The translations under genes were made by a program, and so were the position numbers. Shown one piece after another: positions 27,391 to 32,022 of a DNA stretch of 32,022 bases. The notes beneath the pieces were generated by a model. It made no database searches and had not been told where the DNA came from. It worked only from the letters and a program-made list of their open reading frames with translations. The stretch comes from a virus. The stretch is from IMG/VR virus record IMGVR_UViG_3300044699_000028, positions 1-32,022 of that record. One strand, 5' to 3'. How positions within the stretch are numbered: position 1 is the first letter of the stretch; each line of letters starts with the position of its first letter.

Positions 27391-27565
27391 GTGCTGCTGG
27401 ATCTGCTTGGACCCCATCCTGGAGGGCGAGGAAAGCGTAGAGACTTCCAAGCGTCCGTGGCAGCTTGAGCGCGGCATCGCCCACCGGGACTGCGCGGACG
27501 GGGCTGCGAAGGAAGCAGAGATGGGCCGTTCGGATGCACGCAGGGAATACGAACGCGGCAGGTAG
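27383..27565 (+). CDS. Small cysteine-rich protein, 60 aa
   Basis: GTG 27383 opens VGECCWICLDPILEGEESVE; then IAHRDCADGAAKEAEMGRSD. A CxxC pair (CWIC, with a preceding Cys) and an H-x-x-C pair (HRDC) about 40 residues later could hold one zinc ion, as in LIM- or RING-like single knuckles. The frame ends at TAG 27563-27565, just before the structured gap. Function unknown. Confidence 0.5.
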   Translation: MGECCWICLDPILEGEESVETSKRPWQLERGIAHRDCADGAAKEAEMGRSDARREYERGR

Positions 27566-27568
27566 ACA

Positions 27569-27645
27569 GGTGGCCCAAGAGTTCCGAAACAAGTGCTAGG
27601 AACCTGCACCGACGCCCCTCCGCACAATGGGGCTAGGGGGCCACC
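27569..27645 (+). ncRNA. Predicted three-stem structured RNA upstream of the annealing protein gene
   Basis: Three exact complementary pairings nest without conflict in 77 bases: an outer stem GGTGGCCC (27569-27576) with GGGCCACC (27638-27645), an inner hairpin GTTCC (27581-27585) with GGAAC (27599-27603), and a second hairpin GCCCC (27614-27618) with GGGGC (27629-27633). This is a three-way junction in the 110-base gap between two genes, 30 bases before the next start. It is not a tRNA: the loops are 13 and 10 bases and there is no T-loop. It may be a leader regulatory element, a protein-binding site or a DNA-level structure. Seen in sequence only; no match to a known family. Confidence 0.45.
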
Positions 27646-27675
27646 GAATCACCCGAGACACGGAGGCCGACAGAC

Positions 27676-28415
27676 ATGAGCATCACGAATGCAGGGCCGG
27701 TGGCGTTGCAGCCCCGGAGCGAGTCGGACGCCATCCTGGCGCTGTTCGACCGGGCGCTGGCGTCAGACGGTGGGAGCGTGGACGGGCCTCACCAAGTTGG
27801 TGGACCTCTACGACCGGATGCAGCGGAGGAAGGCCGAGCTGGCGTTCTCGCTGGCCTTCGCAGCGTTTCAGGAGACGTGCCCGGCAATCGAGCGGAACCG
27901 TGAGGCGAAGATTCCCACGAAGTCCGGCACGAACTTCACGTTCGCTTACGCGGACTTGGAGCAGATCGTGGAGACGGTCAAGCCGCACCTGGCCGCGCAC
28001 GGACTCAGCTTCTCGTTCGACTCGAGCACGGACAAGGACCACCTGACGTGCTTCTGCACGCTGCGCCACTCCGAGGGGCACAACATCCGGGCGCAGTTCG
28101 CCCTGCCCACCGAGTCGAGCGGGGCCATGAACGAGCAGCAGAAGGTCGCGGCGGCCATGACGTTCGCCAAGCGGCAAGTCCTCATCTCGGTGCTGGGCTT
28201 GTCCATGACCGAGCCGGACCCGGACGAACAGGTGGACCCCAGCCCGGTGAGCCCGGAGCAGTTGCAGAACATTGAGGCCCTGCTGGACGAAACCAAGTCG
28301 AGCCGCACGCGGTTCTGTGCGCGGTTCAACATCCAGCGAGTCATGGACCTGCGCGCGGCCAGCTACAAGGAAGCCATCGTCCCTGCTCGAGAAGCAGCGC
28401 AAGGCCGTCCGATGA
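27676..28415 (+). CDS. erf: ERF-family single-strand annealing protein, frameshifted
   Basis: About 246 residues. Start MSITNAGPVALQPRSESDAI at 27676; after a shift near 27780 it reads LVDLYDRMQRRKAELAFSLA, FAAFQETCPAIERNREAKIP, TFAYADLEQIVETVKPHLAA and HGLSFSFDSSTDKDHLTCFC, the core of the ERF family (phage P22 Erf). The AAAMTFAKRQVLISVLGLSM helix is also typical. A shift near 28383 leads to the end LLEKQRKAVR, with TGA at 28413-28415 overlapping the exonuclease start. It anneals complementary single strands, probably with the exonuclease next to it, for recombination-dependent replication or repair. The leader carries the three-stem structure. Confidence 0.75.
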
Positions 28416-29033
28416 TCGCGCAACGAAGTGAAGCAGGGTTCCGCCGAGTGGCTACAGATGCGGCTGGGCATCCCCACCGCGTCCAACTTCGACCGCATTA
28501 TGACGCCCAAGACGCGGAAGGCATCGGGGCAGGCGGCGGGCTACATGCACGAGCTACTGGCGGAACGGCTCCTGGGCCACCCGCTGGAGGAATCATCCGG
28601 GGCAGGAATGACCCCGCTGATGCAGCGCGGCAACCTGCTGGAGCTGGAAGCCGTGAAGGCATACGAGTTCGAGCGGGACGTGGACACTCTGCCGGGTGGG
28701 TTCATCCTCTCGGACTCCGGGCTCTACGGGGCATCGCCCGACCGGCTGGTGGGGGCTGATGGGCTGCTCGAGGTCAAGTGCGTGAGTGCCAAGAATCACG
28801 TAGCCGCGATGCTGGGCTGCAACGATGACGACCACGTGAGCCAGTGCATGGGGCAGATGCTCGTCTCCGGGCGCAAGTGGGTGGACAACCTGTTCTATAA
28901 CCCGGTCCTGCCGAGCCATATCGTCAGGATCTCGCGCGACCTGTCCTACATCGGGCAGCTACAGATGCACCTGGATGCGTTCTGCTCCAACTTGAACGCG
29001 AGCATGTCCGGCTGTTGGAGATGCCGGGCGTGA
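28412..29033 (+). CDS. YqaJ-like viral exonuclease, frameshifted near both ends
   Basis: About 206 residues. ATG 28412 overlaps the erf stop, but the conserved sequence KQGSAEWLQMRLGIPTASNF is in another frame from 28428, so an indel lies at the start. Catalytic PD-(D/E)XK features: GNLLELEAVKAYEF, then ASPDRLVGADGLLEVKC (D, then E-x-K) and the following QCMGQMLVSGRKWVDNLFYN helix and strand. The C-terminal helix is LQMHLDAFCSNLN; a shift there would move the stop from 29033 to about 29059. Pairs of exonuclease and annealing protein act together in phage recombination (lambda Exo/Beta type systems). Confidence 0.8.
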
Positions 29034-29051
29034 TGCGGAGGGAACTGCACC

Positions 29052-29251
29052 ATGCCTGAGACGCTGATCGAGATGGAGATGGTCGTTCACATGCTGAACA
29101 GGGTTCCGGGAACTTGGTCACCGTCTCTCTGGACACGAGCGACGAGGCGATGCAGGGCCAGCCGTGGTTCGCGTTCAAGGTTCCCGAGCGACTGGCCCCG
29201 AAGGTCGGGCAGCGAGTCACGGTCACGGTCACCGCAGCAGAGGGCGCATGA
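29052..29251 (+). CDS. Small hypothetical protein, about 66 aa, frameshifted
   Basis: ATG 29052 starts MPETLIEMEMVVHMLN. A shift near 29100 leads to NLVTVSLDTSDEAMQGQPWF and VPERLAPKVGQRVTVTVTAA, ending EGA with TGA at 29249-29251. It is beta-rich, with the recurring layout of short OB- or barrel-like proteins that sit by phage recombination genes. No function assigned. Confidence 0.5.
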
Positions 29252-29370
29252 CGTTCCGGGGGGTAGTGGGGAGCCCTTGGCGGGGCCGCTGGATCATCCA
29301 GCACTCTCCATTCATGACGGGGGCGTCAGCCCCCCGGATTCACTCTAGGGAGCGCAGATGCTCAGTCTGA
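29248..29370 (+). CDS. Short open frame before csrA (doubtful)
   Basis: ATG 29248 overlaps the upstream stop (ATGA), giving 40 residues (MTFRGVVGSPWRGRWIIQHS onward). The frame overlaps the start of csrA and contains two inverted repeats, so this may be a csrA leader and not a gene. Composition is no guide at this length. Confidence 0.25.
   Translation: MTFRGVVGSPWRGRWIIQHSPFMTGASAPRIHSRERRCSV
29288..29302 (+). promoter_or_regulatory. Palindrome upstream of csrA
   Basis: GCTGGATCATCCAGC is a perfect seven-base inverted repeat around a central C. It lies 56 bases before the csrA start and holds a GGA. It could be an operator or an RNA hairpin (five-base stem, five-base loop). Role unproved. 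Confidence 0.3.
29319..29334 (+). promoter_or_regulatory. Tight GC hairpin in the csrA leader
   Basis: GGGGGC (29319-29324) pairs with GCCCCC (29329-29334) around GTCA, ending 23 bases before the csrA start. It is followed by CGGATTCACTCT and the AGGGAG ribosome site. It could reduce read-through or set translation of csrA; no T-run argues against an intrinsic terminator. Confidence 0.35.
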
Positions 29371-29600
29371 ACCGCAACGTGGGCGAGATCGTGCTGGTCG
29401 GAGGGGGTGCCCTCATCATCCTGGGAGTCGAGGGCGGGAATGTCCGCATCGGCTTCGACTTCCCCGAGGACACGGAGATCTGGCGCTCTGAACTCCGGCA
29501 CCTGACCCCGGCTGCCCGCAGGCTCATCGAGGCCCGCAAGGCTTCGCAGGCCGAACAAGTCGAGAAGGTTCTGACCGAGAGAACTTCGGTGAGACAGTAA
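29358..29600 (+). CDS. csrA: CsrA/RsmA-family post-transcriptional regulator, phage-encoded
   Basis: Intact, 80 residues. ATG 29358 is seven bases after AGGGAG. CsrA is a small homodimer that binds GGA-containing hairpins in mRNA leaders. The protein aligns over its full core with E. coli CsrA: MLSLNRNVGEIVLV (matching MLILTRRVGETLMI), ILGVEGGNVRIGFDFPED (matching VLGVKGNQVRIGVNAPKE) and IWRSEL (matching VHREEI). RNA-contact residues Leu 4 and Arg 6 are kept, and Arg 43 aligns with the key Arg 44; Arg 7 is replaced by Asn. A charged helical tail of about 30 residues follows (AARRLIEARKASQAEQVEKV), longer than in typical CsrA. Located between the recombination genes and a secreted protein, it may redirect host or phage mRNAs. 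The stop TAA overlaps the next ATG (TAATG). Confidence 0.9.
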   Translation: MLSLNRNVGEIVLVGGGALIILGVEGGNVRIGFDFPEDTEIWRSELRHLTPAARRLIEARKASQAEQVEKVLTERTSVRQ

Positions 29601-29839
29601 TGCGCTGCGCTAGCATTCAGGGCGGGTTGAACCTATACGACCCCTCTCGCACCCTTGAATCTAGCGGCCACTTCTACGGCGTGGGGCTCGCTCCGCTCGC
29701 TCACGTCATAGAATCTAAGCTAGAACCTACTTCTTACGGGCTTTCCGCCCGTGCCCGCATAAACGCGGATTGTATGGAGAAGTCGAAGCGCGTCAAGAGG
29801 ATTCTACAGTCGCAGGGTGTGTCAAAACGGACACGGTAA
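29600..29839 (+). CDS. Doubtful small protein, 79 aa, or structured 3' region of csrA
   Basis: ATG 29600 overlaps the csrA stop as TAATG, and the frame is open to TAA at 29837-29839. It encodes MRCASIQGGLNLYDPSRTLE and ends with a basic helix (EKSKRVKRILQSQGVSKRTR). Codon use is more AT-rich than its neighbours (CTA, TCT, ATA codons), and a strong inverted repeat covers its start, so it may be a transferred gene or not a gene at all. If real, the basic tail suggests nucleic-acid binding. Confidence 0.4.
   Translation: MRCASIQGGLNLYDPSRTLESSGHFYGVGLAPLAHVIESKLEPTSYGLSARARINADCMEKSKRVKRILQSQGVSKRTR
29609..29665 (+). repeat. Inverted repeat just after csrA
   Basis: GCTAGCATTCAGGG (29609-29622) is nearly the reverse complement of CCCTTGAATCTAGC (29652-29665): 13 pairs with one unpaired base on each arm, and a 29-base loop. 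The mismatches are single-base bulges, which in this indel-rich sequence could be errors. It could be a 3' hairpin of the csrA message. Confidence 0.4.
29819..29834 (+). promoter_or_regulatory. Dyad GTGTC-N6-GACAC
   Basis: A five-base dyad with a six-base spacer (GTGTC, AAAACG, GACAC) 35 bases before the start at 29869. The geometry suits a small repressor operator, and a winged-helix protein is encoded two genes on. No direct support for either link. Confidence 0.25.
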
Positions 29840-29868
29840 GAAACTGACCACTGAAAGGTAGGGAGCGA

Positions 29869-30303
29869 ATGCACGCTGTTCGGAGGATGGTAGTTCTGGG
29901 GACCGGAGAGCTGGACGATGGAGCCGAGCAGTCGATTCTAGAAGCCGTCCGGCGCGGGGAGTGGCTGCGCGCCGAGGACGTGATGGGGAACGGCTGGAGC
30001 AGGGACTACGCCCCCGTTCGCAACCTGTCCGACATGATCTCAGACCACGAGCGGGCCGTCCGCAAGCTGGCGAGCGACCGCCGTGCGGCGATCAGGATGC
30101 GTCGCAGGCAGGACGAGGCCGCGTTCCTCAAACGTGAGTCAGAGCGCAGTGATTACGCCCGGCATAGACGGCAGGAGGAAACCGCCCGGATGGTCGAGCA
30201 GATGACGTGGGCGCTGGAGCAGGCGAGGCGGAATGCCGCCCAGCCGCTACGGACAGAGGAACTACTCTCTCGGGCGCGGATCATCTTGGAGCGTGCGAAA
30301 TGA
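29869..30303 (+). CDS. Hypothetical charged helical protein, 144 aa
   Basis: Intact. ATG 29869 follows AGGTAGGGAGCGA. MHAVRRMVVLGTGELDDGAE is followed by a strongly helical, arginine- and glutamate-rich body (VRKLASDRRAAIRMRRRQDE; RQEETARMVEQMTWALEQAR), probably a coiled coil. No motif recognised. The stop overlaps the next start (ATGA at 30300), so it is coupled to the winged-helix gene. Confidence 0.65.
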   Translation: MHAVRRMVVLGTGELDDGAEQSILEAVRRGEWLRAEDVMGNGWSRDYAPVRNLSDMISDHERAVRKLASDRRAAIRMRRRQDEAAFLKRESERSDYARHRRQEETARMVEQMTWALEQARRNAAQPLRTEELLSRARIILERAK

Positions 30304-30611
30304 CCCGTCTCCTGCCGCAGCTAGAAATCGACTTCACCGACACGAGCCAGGAAGCGTTCGACTCCATCCTGCCCCACTTGGGGAAGATCGAGGCCGAGGT
30401 GTTCCGGGTCATCTCCGAGGCCGGGAGTCGGGGAGCCACCTCCGATGAGGTGGAGGTAGCACTGGAGGGACGGCACCAGACCATCTCCAGCCGCATCTGG
30501 GCGCTCACGAGGCGCGGGGTAGTCCGAGACTCTGGTCAACGCAGGAAAACGCGCTCAGGCCGAAATGCGGCAGCGTGGGTGTCCACGGTAGGGCCTACGG
30601 AGGAAGCATGA
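30300..30611 (+). CDS. Winged helix-turn-helix DNA-binding protein, 103 aa
   Basis: Intact and coupled at both ends by ATGA. A wHTH domain covers about residues 27-92: KIEAEVFRVISEAGSRGATS, DEVEVALEGRHQTISSRIWA (helix-turn-helix with recognition helix HQTISSRIWAL) and RRGVVRDSGQRRKTRSGRNA with AAAWV (the wing). This pattern recurs in small phage proteins and is expected to bind DNA. It lies directly before the secreted glycosidase-like gene. It may regulate this unit; targets unknown. Confidence 0.75.
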   Translation: MTRLLPQLEIDFTDTSQEAFDSILPHLGKIEAEVFRVISEAGSRGATSDEVEVALEGRHQTISSRIWALTRRGVVRDSGQRRKTRSGRNAAAWVSTVGPTEEA

Positions 30612-31777
30612 ACGCCAAGGAAGCGCGGACCTATTGGGGAGTGGTCATCCTGCTGGCCATCCTGCTGGGGGTGCTGCTCCAGTGCGCAGAGGCTCACGCC
30701 GAGGGCTATCCCCGCATCGGGGCCTATGTGGGGGTCCGCTCCGGTGGTCAACCCCTGACTCGAGCGGACGGCTCCATCGACTCTGCGGTATGCCGGGACT
30801 TCGCCCGGTTCCCGGAGGTGGCCCTCGACCACAACGCCCTGCACATCGGGGCAGCGATCATCCCGACCCTGCTGCACTTCAACCCCGAGATCCGCATCGA
30901 TGGGTACCAGCATTGCGCGAGCTGGTGGCTGGCCCCGGACTTCCCGGTGCAGTCGTCAGATAAGACCTTCAACGCCTACTGGCATCTGGGCTTGCAGGCC
31001 ACGCACGGGTTCATCGCCGGGGCTCCGAGGGAGTACCAGGTCAACCTCGCCCAGCGAGCGACCGTGGACACGATGGGCTCCCTGATGATCTGGAGCCTCG
31101 AGCGCCTTCGGATCTCCGGGATGTTCTGGGACTACTGCTCTCCGGCGGCCAGTTGGGTTCCGGTGGGTAACACGTTCACCGACCAGGAGCGCATCCGAAA
31201 CGTGGCCCAGATGAGCGCCCGGATTCGGGACGCCATGCCCTACGGGTTCAAGGTGTACGGGAACGGGACAGGGGCAGAGTCCTGCGGGCTGGACGGTACG
31301 CTGGTCGAGGGCTTCCCCGGCTCGGTCGGGCCGTTCTCCAAGGCCATCGCCCAGAAGGACGGGGACTGGCTCAAGTCGGAGGGGAGCCGGACGGACTACC
31401 GGGCGCAGCGGTTCGTGCTGGGGACCGCGTGCCTGACCGGGGCGAGGCTGACCTACGGGCAGCAGGTGGTGGACGCTGGGGGGCAAGGCTGGCCGGGCCA
31501 GTGGTGGTTCGACGAGTGGAGCGTCACGCCGGAGGGGAAGCCGGACCCCACGGGGCAGCATGTCGGGTGGCTGGGGGAAGCCTTGGGACCGTTCACGAAG
31601 CTGGCGAGCGGGCTCTATGTCCGCTTCTTCGAGCATGGGGCAGACCTCGTGAACCCGACCGGGAACCCCATCACGCAGGACATGATCTGGCCCCGCTACC
31701 ACCGCATCGGGCAGTTGGACCCGGTGCTCAAGGTGGTGGTCCCTGCGACTGATGCCGTGCTGCTTTGGGGCGACTGA
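30608..31777 (+). CDS. Secreted TIM-barrel glycosidase-like protein (GHL15-like)
   Basis: Intact, 389 residues. A signal peptide is clear: basic start, hydrophobic core (WGVVILLAILLGVLLQ) and an AEAHA site, cleavage likely after residue 31. The mature protein follows the strand order of hypothetical glycoside hydrolases with a TIM barrel: RIGAYVGV, FPEVALDHNAL, IIPTLLHFNPEIRIDGYQHC with SWWLAPDF, SLERLRISGMFWDYCSPAAS (Asp 175), YGFKVYGNG, GLDGTLVEGFPGSV (Glu 234) and a C-terminal GLYVRFFEHGADLVNPTGNP, typical of the last beta domain. Asp 175 and Glu 234 are candidate catalytic acids. It is coupled to the wHTH gene. A secreted, non-virion enzyme in a phage suggests attack on, or change of, extracellular polysaccharide; the substrate is unknown. 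Confidence 0.7.
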   Translation: MNAKEARTYWGVVILLAILLGVLLQCAEAHAEGYPRIGAYVGVRSGGQPLTRADGSIDSAVCRDFARFPEVALDHNALHIGAAIIPTLLHFNPEIRIDGYQHCASWWLAPDFPVQSSDKTFNAYWHLGLQATHGFIAGAPREYQVNLAQRATVDTMGSLMIWSLERLRISGMFWDYCSPAASWVPVGNTFTDQERIRNVAQMSARIRDAMPYGFKVYGNGTGAESCGLDGTLVEGFPGSVGPFSKAIAQKDGDWLKSEGSRTDYRAQRFVLGTACLTGARLTYGQQVVDAGGQGWPGQWWFDEWSVTPEGKPDPTGQHVGWLGEALGPFTKLASGLYVRFFEHGADLVNPTGNPITQDMIWPRYHRIGQLDPVLKVVVPATDAVLLWGD

Positions 31778-31956
31778 TGCGCCCCAGGTTCTATCTCGCG
31801 GTCGCGCTGCTGGCGATCTTGGCAGGCTGTGCGTTTCGGTTCGTCCAGACCCTCAGCGTGGGGGTCGGGAAGCAGGCCGCAGACACATGCAAAGGGAGAA
31901 GCGATGACTACGGAACCGGGGGCCGCCAAGATGAACGAACAAGTTCGCAAAGCTGA
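31777..31956 (+). CDS. Small lipoprotein, up to 59 aa
   Basis: ATG 31777 shares its A with the upstream TGA (TGATG). A lipoprotein signal is present: MRPRFYLAVALLAILAGC, with LAGC as lipobox and Cys 18 as the lipidated residue. The short mature part has little structure. The frame ends at 31956 but overlaps a well-placed gene start at 31904, so an indel may hide an earlier stop at 31905-31907. Could be an outer-membrane spanin subunit or a superinfection-type lipoprotein; no evidence decides. Confidence 0.55.
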   Translation: MRPRFYLAVALLAILAGCAFRFVQTLSVGVGKQAADTCKGRSDDYGTGGRQDERTSSQS

Positions 31957-32022
31957 GCAATGCGTCCGGCAGCACGCGCAGCACCTACGCTGGGGGATCG
32001 CCGGGGACAGGGACACGTTCCG
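31904..32022 (+). CDS. Hypothetical protein (5' part, runs off the window)
   Basis: ATG 31904 lies five bases after AAAGGGAG and reads MTTEPGAAKMNEQVRKAEQC then VRQHAQHLRWGIAGDRDTF, open to the window edge. It is a charged helical start. It overlaps the end of the lipoprotein frame. No motif is visible yet. Confidence 0.5.
   Translation, partial: MTTEPGAAKMNEQVRKAEQCVRQHAQHLRWGIAGDRDTF

Noticed and set aside
27569-27645. The 77-base structure as a tRNA
   Set aside because: Length fits, but loops are 13 and 10 bases, there is no TTCRA loop on either strand and no CCA-type end.
1-32022. CRISPR array, insertion sequence, integrase, reverse transcriptase or toxin-antitoxin pair
   Set aside because: No regular direct repeats, transposase, integrase or reverse transcriptase motifs, or recognisable toxin-antitoxin genes were found.

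Overview
The window is a stretch of a tailed bacteriophage genome, most likely a siphovirus. Every gene I can support lies on the + strand. The genes run in canonical order: small terminase, large terminase, portal fused to an Mu-F-like domain, prohead protease, major capsid, head-tail adaptors, tail tube, tail assembly chaperone, tape measure, distal tail, tail hub, minor tail proteins, endolysin, holin, recombination genes. No tail-sheath gene is visible and the tape measure is about 645 residues, which points to a non-contractile tail of roughly 0.1 micrometre. GC content is high (mid-60s percent by eye). The host cannot be read from the sequence. A CsrA-family gene, a lipobox protein and the lysis genes suit a bacterial host, plausibly Gram-negative.

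The sequence carries dozens of single-base frameshifts inside conserved genes. At least eight interrupt the large terminase, and many interrupt the portal, capsid, tail tube and tape measure. In each case the protein resumes in another frame with no loss of recognisable sequence, so I read these as uncorrected indels of a long-read assembly, not gene decay. Broken genes are given as one feature with approximate internal shift points. Many gene junctions keep tight ATGA or GTGA overlaps, which fixes many starts and stops.

Layout: 1-2317 small hypothetical genes, a nuclease-fold protein and an HNH nuclease beside the terminase. 2314-4202 terminase. 4209-5931 two tandem paralogues of unknown function. 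5941-6195 two tiny membrane proteins. 6192-14663 head, neck and tail tube. 14685-24065 tail assembly, tape measure, tail tip and minor tail proteins. 24093-25542 HNH nuclease and lysis cassette (amidase, single-span coiled-coil protein, holin). 25543-25738 a candidate hairpin and promoter, probably the boundary of a second transcription unit. 25739-27565 small accessory proteins. 27569-27645 a predicted three-stem RNA. 27676-29251 recombination module (ERF-type annealing protein plus YqaJ-type exonuclease). 29288-31956 the most unusual part: a phage csrA flanked by inverted repeats, a small winged-helix protein, a secreted TIM-barrel glycosidase-like protein and a lipoprotein.

The parts most worth following are the csrA/secreted glycosidase neighbourhood, the branched RNA before the annealing protein, and the paralogue pair between terminase and portal.
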